A stretch of 64,000 nt of DNA, taken from contig JAHDWN010000002.1 in assembly GCA_023382675.1 (NCBI GenBank), positions 133,806 through 197,805 of the forward strand. The letters are read 5' to 3'. Made by a program: the position numbers and the translations under genes. The notes below the pieces were generated by a model. The model worked only from the letters and a program-made list of their open reading frames with translations, made no database searches and was not told the origin of the DNA. Of this stretch, positions 11,268-19,290 are shown one piece after another (position 1 is the stretch's first letter; the number at the start of each line of letters is the position of its first letter). This stretch comes from Anaerolineae bacterium. Lineage in GTDB: Bacteria > Chloroflexota > Anaerolineae > Aggregatilineales > Phototrophicaceae.

Positions 11268-11300
11268 GTGCTCCGTGCTCGGTACTCGGTGCTCGGTTGG
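11268..11300. repeat. GTGCTCGGTACTCGGTGCTCGG-type simple dispersed repeat
   Basis: Imperfect tandem reiterations of a TGCTCGGTAC-like unit just after mutS. A related stretch follows the penicillin-acylase gene near 61436-61512. Its function is unknown; it is non-coding. Confidence 0.5.
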
Positions 11301-11395
11301 CCTTGGATAGCGCAGATATGACCACAGAGCGGCAGCAGTGCGCCTGTGTCCTGCATCCATGGTAGGATAAATACGGCAGGCACGAGGGCGCTTTG

Positions 11396-11968
11396 ATGGC
11401 AGTCAATGTAAAACGCAAATGGACGGTGGACGAGTATTTGGCGTTCGAACGCGAAAGCGAGATTCGCCACGAATTTCTGGACGGCGAAGTCTTCGCCATG
11501 GCGGGCGCGGAGCCTGCGCATGTGGACATTCGCACCAACACGCAGACAAGCCTGGTGCTGCAACTCCGAGGGCGTCCGTGTAAAGTCAATGATCAGGACA
11601 TGCGTGTCAAGACGGCCTCCGGCTTGTACACATACCCCGATATTTCGGTCGTCTGTGGCGAGCGGCAGTTCAACGACGACAAGCCGCGCACGCTGCTGAA
11701 CCCGATGGTGATCGTCGAGGTGTTGTCGCCCTCGACCGAGTCCTATGACCGCGGCGACAAATTCCACCACTACCGCTCCATCCCCACATTTCAGGAGTAC
11801 GTCTTGATTTCGAGCACGCGCCAGCAGATCGAGCACTGGGCAAGGCAGGCCGACGATAGCTGGCGCATCACCGTACTGGACTCGGCGGACGGCGCACTTG
11901 AACTGACTTCCATCGGCTGCAAGCTGACGCTGGCCGATGTCTACGTCGACGTCGTGTTCGAGGGGTGA
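11396..11968 (+). CDS. Uma2 family putative endonuclease (copy 1)
   Basis: About 190 residues of the Uma2 (DUF820) restriction-endonuclease-like family. Visible family features are WTVDEYLAFERESEIRHEFLDGEVFAMAG, KTASGLYTYPDISVVCGE, and VIVEVLSPSTESYDRGDKFHHYR; acidic residues in the DGE, PD and VEV segments probably form the PD-(D/E)XK-like site. The biological role of Uma2 proteins is not settled. The ATG at 11396 is preferred to the TTG just before it because the second copy in the window begins MAVNVKRKW. The copies differ most around residues 42-57. The gene sits between duplicated mutS ends, which suggests insertion. Confidence 0.85.
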   Translation: MAVNVKRKWTVDEYLAFERESEIRHEFLDGEVFAMAGAEPAHVDIRTNTQTSLVLQLRGRPCKVNDQDMRVKTASGLYTYPDISVVCGERQFNDDKPRTLLNPMVIVEVLSPSTESYDRGDKFHHYRSIPTFQEYVLISSTRQQIEHWARQADDSWRITVLDSADGALELTSIGCKLTLADVYVDVVFEG

Positions 11969-12003
11969 TGCCGGGGGCATTCGACATCGGCGTCTGGACA
12001 ACG

Positions 12004-12078
12004 CTCAAGGTCGATGAACTCAGCCCGCTCGAAGCGCTGACCACGCTCTGCGAACTCAAGCGCATGGCGGAGGAGTAG
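12004..12078 (+). repeat. Direct repeat, copy 2 (duplicated mutS 3' end)
   Basis: 75 bases nearly identical to mutS 11184-11261, including the codons for the last residues and the stop, but with no mutS body before it. It lies 36 bases after the Uma2 stop. Confidence 0.85.
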
Positions 12079-12128
12079 GGGGAGGCGGTCGGGTATTGGC
12101 AGTCGGCGTGAATCGATGCTGCCAGACA

Positions 12129-14306
12129 TCAGTGTCTGCTGGAATACCATCGATGGACCGCGTCCAAGGCTTCTGGTGTCCCAAGCTTCCTGAGTGCAGC
12201 TAAAATACCCGTGGCCACGTCATCTTCTGATATGGAAAGAGCTTGAACAAGAGGTTGAACTGCTCGTGGATCGCCGAGTTCGCCAAGCGCTGTCGCTGCA
12301 CAAAAACGCACCTCGGTCAACGGGTGCGCAAGCGCTTGGATGAGCGGAGAAAGCGCGCGTTCATCATTGATTTTGCCCAGCGCAGTCGCAGCTAGCCAAC
12401 CCAAACCGGATGGAGAACTGTGCAATAGATCCGCTAGCGGTTTGACGGCATCCGCCCCAATCAGCGTCAACGTAAATATGAGGCTGTTGCGCACCTCCAG
12501 ATCGGAAGTTTGGAGCGCATCGATCAACGAGTCCACGACCGGAAGATCGGTTGACGCCAGGGCAAGTGCAGCTGCACGTCGCACCTCACCATCGCCATCA
12601 TGAATTGCATCCATGAGATACTTCAGAGCACGGGTATCCCCCAGTCGTCCAAGCGCATAGACGGCACTGCGGCGCGTATTACTGTTCGCGCTGCTTAGAC
12701 GATCTTGCGCTGAGCGAAAAGCAAAGTGATCCCGCAGTAGAAGATGCAAGAAACGATACTTGCCATCGCCAATTGGTGTCATGAACTGAAGGCTGCATGC
12801 TAAGTCTGTATAGCTTCCTGCATCGCCGAGAGGCAGCGACGTCGCGATTGTAGATTCACTCACCACGCCTGCTGTCGAATTAAAATCGAGCGCGTTCCAG
12901 AACGCCAATTCACCGAGTGCAGTCCGCAACTCAATCAAGGCATATGGCATGGCGCGTTTTGACGCTTCGAATGCGTATCTACGATCGACATAAAGCTCGA
13001 AAATTTTGTCTCGAACATCGCCGAGGTCGAGATCGCGAAGGCCGCGCGCCTCGTCTGGTAGTCTGGCAAATGCAAAGCGAAAGAGGGCAATAAGAAGCGG
13101 CGTTCGGGCAGCCTCTTTCAAATCGCGATCTCCCTGCAATATTGTCCACAGATCAGGCACAGGACTCAGGTATTGCTTGAGGCGTTCATCGTCGAGAGGT
13201 TGTAGCATCACTGCGCCATCGACAGAAACCTTACGTCCAATCTCGCGATACTCTTTGACACGACAGGTAATGACAAGCCGAGCGGCAATTTCAGATCCAG
13301 CCAACATGTCGATAAAGGCGTGACGCGGATCTTCACCCAGCAATCCGCTCTCGTCTGGGCGTGCAGCCCCAAGCTCGTCAAGCGCATCTAACAGAAATAG
13401 AACATTGCCCTGTGTTATCTCGCGATCGAATGCAGCCCGATCTAGGAGTAGATTCTGCATCATGATCCAATCCGCAAGCTCGGGCTGCTTCTTGATGTCC
13501 CAGGAAGATATTCGGGTCAAGATGGGTAACACTTGGGATGAATCAGCCAAACGCGCCGCTACGACTTCTCTGGCAAAAGCAAGGAGGGTGGTCGTTTTTC
13601 CTGCGCCTGGCTCGCCCAGAAGAAGAAGCCGGTTATTGAAGGTTTCAAATGCTTCAGCAAAGCTGTCAAAATCGCGCAATTGCCCATTGGGGGTGTCATC
13701 ATCGCCAAATATGGCAGTGGTAAGAATGGCCGGTAGAGTGACCTGTCCGGCGTCCAAGGTTTCGTGCGCACGCAAGGGAATCACGGCATCGGAGAGAATA
13801 GTGAGCTTCAATTCGCGAACGATTTGCTGATAGAGTCTTTCGAGATAAGCTCGGAACGGATCGACAACTGTGGACGTAGGCGGTGAATAAATTCTTGCCT
13901 TCTGGCGCAGGAGGTTTTCAAGCTGACCTAGCTGATAATCACGCGCCGTGAAAAAGTCCAGCTGCGTATGATTGATGACACTGATTGGCGGCGGAACTTC
14001 TTTGAAGCGCGCAACTAGGACCGGTTTACCCAGCGCCAGGGCATAACCAATTTCCCGTCGCACAAAACTATCCGCGCGTCGCACGTCCGGCGTAATACAT
14101 GCGACCACGTTGCGTGATTCTTCAATTGCCCTTTCTATTTCGGCAGTGAAATCGTGAGACGGATCGATTCCACGTGTATCACGCCATGTTCGCAGCCCGC
14201 GTGTATGCAGCTCATCTTCAAGCCATGTTGCCTCATCGACCCCATCTGCGCGAGCGTAGCTAATGAACGCATCGTAGAGTGGGTGTCCTACATCTAATGT
14301 CTGCAT
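12129..14306 (-). CDS. TIR-NACHT-HEAT repeat protein (candidate STAND antiphage protein)
   Basis: A 725-residue three-part protein. Residues 8-135 form a TIR domain (YDAFISYARADG, LRTWRDTRGIDPSHDF, and SFVRREIG with Glu85 as candidate NADase residue). Residues 190-500 form a NACHT NTPase: Walker A GEPGAGKTT from 231, Walker B FLLDALDEL near 304-312. From about 560 there are HEAT repeats (RRSAVYALGRLGDTRALKYL, EVRRAAALALAS, EVRFCAATALGELGDPRAV). This matches STAND sensors in which repeats detect a trigger, NACHT oligomerises and TIR cleaves NAD+; the antiviral role here is inferred. The base composition is more AT-rich than its neighbours, consistent with transfer. It is a single-gene unit. 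Confidence 0.88.
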   Translation of the reverse strand: MQTLDVGHPLYDAFISYARADGVDEATWLEDELHTRGLRTWRDTRGIDPSHDFTAEIERAIEESRNVVACITPDVRRADSFVRREIGYALALGKPVLVARFKEVPPPISVINHTQLDFFTARDYQLGQLENLLRQKARIYSPPTSTVVDPFRAYLERLYQQIVRELKLTILSDAVIPLRAHETLDAGQVTLPAILTTAIFGDDDTPNGQLRDFDSFAEAFETFNNRLLLLGEPGAGKTTTLLAFAREVVAARLADSSQVLPILTRISSWDIKKQPELADWIMMQNLLLDRAAFDREITQGNVLFLLDALDELGAARPDESGLLGEDPRHAFIDMLAGSEIAARLVITCRVKEYREIGRKVSVDGAVMLQPLDDERLKQYLSPVPDLWTILQGDRDLKEAARTPLLIALFRFAFARLPDEARGLRDLDLGDVRDKIFELYVDRRYAFEASKRAMPYALIELRTALGELAFWNALDFNSTAGVVSESTIATSLPLGDAGSYTDLACSLQFMTPIGDGKYRFLHLLLRDHFAFRSAQDRLSSANSNTRRSAVYALGRLGDTRALKYLMDAIHDGDGEVRRAAALALASTDLPVVDSLIDALQTSDLEVRNSLIFTLTLIGADAVKPLADLLHSSPSGLGWLAATALGKINDERALSPLIQALAHPLTEVRFCAATALGELGDPRAVQPLVQALSISEDDVATGILAALRKLGTPEALDAVHRWYSSRH

Positions 14307-14380
14307 GTTCGTCTGTAGCTTTTTGACCCGGCTAAGATTGTACTTTCGCGCAGGAATGTCGGCAACTCATCAAGATACAG

Positions 14381-14471
14381 GGGTGCATCCGGGTTTTGGG
14401 GAGTCGTCTCCCAAATTCTCTGCGTGAAATATCAGATTTGAGGGAAATCTCCCCCAATCTCGGATGCACCC
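14381..14471. mobile_element. MITE-like element with terminal inverted repeats
   Basis: A 91-base segment bounded by imperfect 23-bp inverted repeats starting GGGTGCATCCG at the left and ending CGGATGCACCC at the right; the first 11 bases are perfect. There is no open frame inside. Size and ends fit a miniature inverted-repeat transposable element moved by an IS transposase not encoded in this window. I could not see a clear target duplication. Confidence 0.6.
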
Positions 14472-15292
14472 GATATCAGGGTGGTCAACAGCGTACAGCT
14501 CGCTGATCGATGTTCAGGTCTTCCCACATACCCGTCAGACCGGCGGCGATCATTCAGCGCCGCTCATAATGTCGCCAGCGGCGCTAAGCACGTCTATCAC
14601 ACTCTGCCTCGGATCAGTACGGGTTTTTTGTGGCTGCGCGGCGTGGTCGTCGATCGGGCTCTGGCTGATCTGCCCTTACAATGGGATGCGCGACGGCGAG
14701 TGCTACAGCTATCTCACCCCTAACGGCATTTCTGCACGTACCGCAACATTTTGTACGACCGAGAGCGCTGTGAAGTTCCGCCAGGCCGTCTACATGCTGC
14801 ATCCTGGCAGCGCTGGCACCTTCGACAATCTCTGCTCTGATGTCACTACGCAAGCCCTCAAACCAGGTGCAGATGCAATTCCAACCTGTGGGGTTTTGTG
14901 TCGTCAGCCTGTGTGCCTGGATAGTGAAATAAGCCGACAATTCCGCTTTACGAATCTCTAGATATGATTCACTGATCTCAGCTGTCACTACGTCTACCGC
15001 TGGCCGCAACCCAATCGCTCCAAGTCAATCAGCATCCGAATGTAAAATGTCTTATCAATTTCGTGAAATTGTGGGGTCACAGCGGGCTACTGGAGACCAA
15101 GCCCGTTAACAAGGTATACGTTTCTGTAACGTTCCTTTATTCTATCGCTATCCTTCATCACGTTATAATCTGAAATGTAGCGCTGTTCGTCAAATACATG
15201 CGGATGACGAGCCTGTGAAGTCATAAAACCAGCACCAAACAGACTTCAAACGTCTGCATAGCTCCGAAATTTCGCTACAGAGAAAGCAGAGC
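14472..15292. other. Gene-poor region upstream of the diterpene operon
   Basis: About 820 bases without a gene I can support. Open frames of 130-165 codons exist on both strands between 14464 and 15009 but none shows a known domain, a ribosome binding site or sensible composition; one may be a relic. The right end (15050-15290) is more AT-rich and probably holds the promoter of the diterpene operon, with a small inverted repeat CGGGCT/AGCCCG near 15083-15105. Confidence 0.5.
15164..15169 (+). promoter_or_regulatory. Candidate -10 element of the diterpene operon
   Basis: A perfect TATAAT in an AT-rich stretch, about 125 bases upstream of the cyclase start. No convincing -35 box stands 16-18 bases before it, so an activator may be needed, or it may be chance. 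Confidence 0.3.
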
Positions 15293-16816
15293 ATGATCGA
15301 ACAACATCAAGCCCCGGAATCTGTGAATGATAGGTTCAGCCAGGAAATGGCAGGCATCCTTGCTGCATTGGGGCAGGGAACCAGTTGCATGGATAGCGTC
15401 GCCTATGACACGGCCTGGGTGGCCCGGCTGACACGTCATTTTCCAGGCAATGGTTTTGAGGAAGCTCTGGACTGGCTGCGGCGCCATCAACACAGTGACG
15501 GGAGTTGGGGTGGCGATATTCTGCATTATCATGATCGCATCGTCTCCACTTTAGCCGCGATTGTCGCGCTGCGCATGGTCGGTCATGGCGCGGACGATAA
15601 ACGGCGCGTCGCCATGGGGGAGATGTTTTTGTGGCGCGAACATGGCCGGATGCACCACGATGCCAATGATACCGGTGGCTTTCCTATCCTGACGCTGCCG
15701 CTGACCAACGAAGCGATCAACCTGGGGTTGGATATTCCCCGCAGCCTCTATCAGGACGCTGCCAAAATTGAAAAGAAGCTCAACATGCTGGGTTACGATC
15801 CCCGTACCTGGCGCTACAGCACGCTCGCGCTCTCCACCGAAGGCTTAAGCGAATACATCCCTGATTACGCGTTGTTTGTCGAAACGGACGGCTCGGTCGC
15901 AGCGTCGCCAGCATCAACGGCGGCTGCGCTCGCCAGTGGCGTTGGTGATCCATCTCCTCTGCTCGGTTATTTGCACCGTGCGCTTGAGGATCAGCAAGAT
16001 GGTGGAGTTCCCTTTGTGCAGCCGTTCGATATTTACGAGTGTGCCTGGACTCTCAACCACCTGCGCCTGGCCGAAGCCATCACGCCCCACGACCCGGATG
16101 TGCGCCGTATTCTGGATTTTCTCTGGCAGGTGTGGTCGCCAGAGAAAGGAGTCAGCTTTGCCTCGACATTGAGCATCCAGGATCTGGATGATACGGCTGT
16201 GACTTTCACGCTGCTGCGCTGGGGCGGCTACCCTGTCGATGCCGGAGTCTTTGCAGCCTACGAAGATACGCAGCACTTCCGCTGTTGGGCCAATGAGCTA
16301 GACCCCTCGCTGAGCGTCAACATGCGTACGCTCGCAGCACTTCAGATGGACACGCAGTACGTTCGCTACGAGGAGTGGCGGGACAAGATCGCGGCCATGC
16401 TCCGCCGTTCAGATTTGCATGGCTATTTCTGGTTCGACAAATGGCACATCTCACCCTACTACCTGACATCAACGGCGGTCTGGTCGCTGCTGGGCGTGGT
16501 GGATGATCTATTGCCTCCGCGTATCCAATGGATACTGAAAACGCAGCGGGCAGACGGCGGCTGGGGCTATTATCAACAATCCACTGTCGAAGAAACCGCC
16601 TATTGTCTGCAAGCGTTGCTTTACTGGGATCGTAAGGTGGAGCGGATCGATTCGGTGAGCATCCTTGCCGCCGGGCAGTATCTGCTTGAACACATCGATA
16701 ACGATGATTATCCACAGTTGTGGATTGGGAAATGTCTTTACACGCCGCGCCATCTGGTACGGTCGGCAGTGCTCATGGCGCTGCACAGCTATTTGCGGTA
16801 CGTAAACGATCTATAG
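15293..16816 (+). CDS. Class II diterpene cyclase (Rv3377c-like)
   Basis: A 507-residue protein with the alpha-alpha barrel of class II terpene cyclases. The catalytic DXDD motif is present as D297-L-D299-D300 within SIQDLDDTAV, the general acid that protonates the terminal double bond of geranylgeranyl diphosphate. Near the N-terminus, SVAYDTAWVARL (38-42) is the signature shared by bacterial and plant copalyl-diphosphate-type cyclases. QW-like turns are visible (HSDGSWGG, RADGGWGYY). There is no DDXXD motif, so the product should keep its diphosphate. Length and next-door enzyme match mycobacterial Rv3377c and the Herpetosiphon kolavenyl diphosphate synthase. It is the first gene of a likely operon; the exact product skeleton cannot be told. 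Confidence 0.9.
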   Translation: MIEQHQAPESVNDRFSQEMAGILAALGQGTSCMDSVAYDTAWVARLTRHFPGNGFEEALDWLRRHQHSDGSWGGDILHYHDRIVSTLAAIVALRMVGHGADDKRRVAMGEMFLWREHGRMHHDANDTGGFPILTLPLTNEAINLGLDIPRSLYQDAAKIEKKLNMLGYDPRTWRYSTLALSTEGLSEYIPDYALFVETDGSVAASPASTAAALASGVGDPSPLLGYLHRALEDQQDGGVPFVQPFDIYECAWTLNHLRLAEAITPHDPDVRRILDFLWQVWSPEKGVSFASTLSIQDLDDTAVTFTLLRWGGYPVDAGVFAAYEDTQHFRCWANELDPSLSVNMRTLAALQMDTQYVRYEEWRDKIAAMLRRSDLHGYFWFDKWHISPYYLTSTAVWSLLGVVDDLLPPRIQWILKTQRADGGWGYYQQSTVEETAYCLQALLYWDRKVERIDSVSILAAGQYLLEHIDNDDYPQLWIGKCLYTPRHLVRSAVLMALHSYLRYVNDL

Positions 16817-16893
16817 GCAGGTGTTCGTATTGTCAAGCAGCCCTGGCGCTTCAGCTTAAGGTACGCGATTAGGAAAGGTAGGGGACACAAATC

Positions 16894-17295
16894 ATGAACA
16901 TCGACGTGCAATGGGATAACGACGCCAAAACCATCATTCGCTACGTGTACAAGAATGGATGGAACTGGAACGACTATTTTTCTGCCATCAATGGGGCCGC
17001 CGAATTGCTGGACACGGTGGAACATCCGGTGGATATCGTCATGGACTTCCGACATGCCAACATGCTCCCCCAAGGGGCCATCAGCCAGATGCAGCGTGCT
17101 TTTTCACACACACGCCATCCCAATATACGCCTGACTGTTTTGGTCGGTGCGAATGCATTCATCCGCACGATTGAAAGCATCGGGCGGAAACTGGTGCCCT
17201 CCGCCGCCAGGCAGTGGGATATAACGTTTGCTGCCACGCTAGAGGAAGCACACGACATTATCGCGGCGCAGAAGCCGCAGGAACAAACGACATGA
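16894..17295 (+). CDS. Conserved small protein in the diterpene operon, STAS-like in look
   Basis: A 133-residue soluble protein I do not recognise by name. Its pattern (a strand ending IIRYVYKNGWNWNDYFSAI, VDIVMDFRHANMLPQGAI, HPNIRLTVLVGANAFIRTI, WDITFAATLEEAHDII) resembles SpoIIAA/STAS-like alpha/beta proteins, without an obvious phosphorylatable Ser motif. A purine-rich AGGAAAGG/AGGGGA stretch precedes the ATG. It starts 77 bases after the cyclase gene and its stop overlaps the start of the Rv3378c-like gene in ATGA, so it is made with that enzyme. Function unknown; a regulatory or scaffold role is a guess. Confidence 0.7.
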   Translation: MNIDVQWDNDAKTIIRYVYKNGWNWNDYFSAINGAAELLDTVEHPVDIVMDFRHANMLPQGAISQMQRAFSHTRHPNIRLTVLVGANAFIRTIESIGRKLVPSAARQWDITFAATLEEAHDIIAAQKPQEQTT

Positions 17296-18272
17296 GTGAT
17301 GAGTCAACAGCCTTTGCAGCACGCATCCGCGAACGCTATCCCGAAGGGCTTACGGGCGTGTTTGCCGTGGGCGGGACGCGCACAACCTTTGTGCTCGAAC
17401 AAACCCGGAACTCCAACACGCCCGGACGGATACAAGACTTCTCAGCCCACGGCGAATATCTGATCACGCGTTACTGGCAGCTCATTCGCAACTACTTTGA
17501 TCTGGGCGGCCAGAACGCCATCGTGACCATGTTCTCATTTCGCGGTTTTTATAACCGGGGCGCAGAATATTCCGAGTTGGTGACGCAGGAGATGCTGCGG
17601 CTGATTGACGGCGGCTCGATTGAGTTCTACCGTCAGAACGAGATCGATCCCTATTTCGTCGGCATCGATACGCTGCTGCACCTGCCGCCGGACAGCCTGC
17701 CCTACCGCGTGGGGCGGCAACTGGCGGACTTCCAGGCAAGCTGGCCCTACCAGCCAGGGCGCTGCAAAGTCTTGTGGGAGATGGCCTCCATCCCGCTCTT
17801 TTCGTTCTGGAAAGCCTACCGCGCCCTGAGCGACGAGGAAAGCGCGGCCTTCGACGCGGAACTGGCAGCCCAGGATAATCTGGAAGAAGTCAACCGCGCG
17901 CTCTATCGCCGCTTCTCGAAGACGGCCTTTGGCACCGAAGTGCCCATGCCCCACTTCTACCTGGGCACGAACAAGAGCGGCGATCTCAAGTGGCGCTCGC
18001 CGATGCCGCTGGCGCTCACCAGCGGGGACTACATGCGCATGTTCTACACGCCGTATCCGACGTTGTTCATCACGCGCGAGACGCTGCAAACGATCTTGAC
18101 CGATCTCGCCTTCAAGGATCGCTTCTATTCGGACAAGACGGATTACGACGGCAAGTACACCCGCGAACTGATCGAGGCGGAATACGAGCGCGTGATGCAG
18201 CTCAGCGCCGATCCGCAGACTACGCTCGGCCTATCACGGCGGGTGGCACAGGGCCAGAACGGCAAAGCCTGA
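17292..18272 (+). CDS. Rv3378c-like diterpene synthase (cis-prenyltransferase fold)
   Basis: About 326 residues, aligned by eye with Mycobacterium tuberculosis Rv3378c (tuberculosinol and tuberculosinyl-adenosine synthase): shared features are an early GTR-x2-F block, RG-x2-Y followed by an acidic helix and I-x-FY-x5 (RGAEYSELV, SIEFYRQNEID), and near the end FITRETLQTILTDLAFKDRF with a following DY. Rv3378c-like enzymes ionise a bicyclic diterpene diphosphate and add water. The equivalent of the catalytic DGTRRWF is GGTRTTF here (Gly27), so the key Asp is missing at that place. The start at 17292 overlaps the previous stop. Homology looks firm; activity and product are open. Confidence 0.8.
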   Translation: MSDESTAFAARIRERYPEGLTGVFAVGGTRTTFVLEQTRNSNTPGRIQDFSAHGEYLITRYWQLIRNYFDLGGQNAIVTMFSFRGFYNRGAEYSELVTQEMLRLIDGGSIEFYRQNEIDPYFVGIDTLLHLPPDSLPYRVGRQLADFQASWPYQPGRCKVLWEMASIPLFSFWKAYRALSDEESAAFDAELAAQDNLEEVNRALYRRFSKTAFGTEVPMPHFYLGTNKSGDLKWRSPMPLALTSGDYMRMFYTPYPTLFITRETLQTILTDLAFKDRFYSDKTDYDGKYTRELIEAEYERVMQLSADPQTTLGLSRRVAQGQNGKA

Positions 18273-18297
18273 TCACTGAGCCGCGTAAACAGGTGAA

Positions 18298-19290
18298 ATG
18301 ACAGCAGCCATGGACAACCGACCGGTTTCGATTCACGTGCGCCATCTCACCCGCACCTATCCAGGCCGGGGGCGCGACAAACAGCCGGTGATCGCCAACG
18401 ACAACCTCAGCTTCGAGGTGCGCCGAGGCGAGATCTTCGGCTTGCTCGGCGCGAACGGCGCGGGCAAGACCACGCTCATCTACCAGTTGATGGGCCTGAT
18501 GCAGCCTGACGCGGGCGAGATCAGCCTGGAAGGCATCGACGTGATCCGCACACCCGACAAAGTCAAGCAGATCGTCGGCTTCCTGCCGCAGACTGGCCTG
18601 CCGATGCGCTACGTCGAGGTCGAGCGCGCGCTGCATTACACCGGTCGCCTGCGTGGACAGACCGATACCGACGCCCGCCAGCAAGCACGATTGCTGATCG
18701 ACGAGCTTGGCATCGGCGACCATGCCCAGCGCTTCGTCAACAAGTTGAGCGGCGGGATGCTGCGCCTCGCTAATTTCGCCATGGCGCTGATGGGCTGGCC
18801 GCAGGTGCTGATCCTCGACGAGCCGACCAACGAGCTTGATCCGCACAAGCGGCGCGTCGTCTGGGAGATGATCGCGCGCCTCAATCGCGAGCGCGGCGTC
18901 ACCTGCATCCTGGTGACGCACAACGTCCTCGAAGCCGAGCGGGTTATCCAGCACGTCGCCGTCATGAAGGCGGGCCGGATCGTCGCCCAGGGCACGCCCG
19001 GCGCGCTCAAGCTTTACACCGGCGCGAAGGTGCGCCTGGAATTCCGCCTCAAAGATGGCGAGCAGCTTGCCGAGGATGAATTGCACGCCCTCGCGGCGCT
19101 CGGCACGGTCGATAGCACGCGGCAGGACGAGTACTGCCTGCATCTCCAGCCGGAGACGGTCAGCGCCGCCACTGACAGCCTGATGAATCGCATCGGCCTG
19201 GCGCGGCTGGACGACTTCCGCCTTGCGCCGCCGACGCTCGAAGAGGTCTACCTCGAATTCGATTCCGAGCAGCAAGGAGTCTCACGCTGA
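18298..19290 (+). CDS. ABC-2 type exporter, ATP-binding subunit
   Basis: A 330-residue ABC ATPase of the CcmA/DrrA class. Walker A is GANGAGKTT, the signature is LSGGMLRLAN, Walker B is VLILDEPTNELDPH, and the switch His is in LVTHNV. The C-terminal 90 residues form the extension common to drug and polysaccharide ABC-2 exporters. The start lies 25 bases after the Rv3378c-like gene, on the same strand, so it is probably cotranscribed. With the permease that follows it would export a lipid or metabolite; the diterpene product is an attractive but unproven cargo. Confidence 0.93.
   Translation: MTAAMDNRPVSIHVRHLTRTYPGRGRDKQPVIANDNLSFEVRRGEIFGLLGANGAGKTTLIYQLMGLMQPDAGEISLEGIDVIRTPDKVKQIVGFLPQTGLPMRYVEVERALHYTGRLRGQTDTDARQQARLLIDELGIGDHAQRFVNKLSGGMLRLANFAMALMGWPQVLILDEPTNELDPHKRRVVWEMIARLNRERGVTCILVTHNVLEAERVIQHVAVMKAGRIVAQGTPGALKLYTGAKVRLEFRLKDGEQLAEDELHALAALGTVDSTRQDEYCLHLQPETVSAATDSLMNRIGLARLDDFRLAPPTLEEVYLEFDSEQQGVSR
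19274..19289 (+). promoter_or_regulatory. Ribosome binding site with CTG start codon for the ABC permease
   Basis: AAGGAG at 19274-19279 stands 7 bases before CTG at 19287-19289, which overlaps the ATPase stop codon as CTGA. No ATG, GTG or TTG occurs in that frame until the ATG at 19401, which would remove most of the cytosolic N-terminus. Confidence 0.55.

Noticed and set aside
14464..14961. 165-codon open frame and its antisense neighbour (14614-15009)
   Set aside because: No domain, ribosome binding site or coding character; could be a relic but I cannot support a gene.
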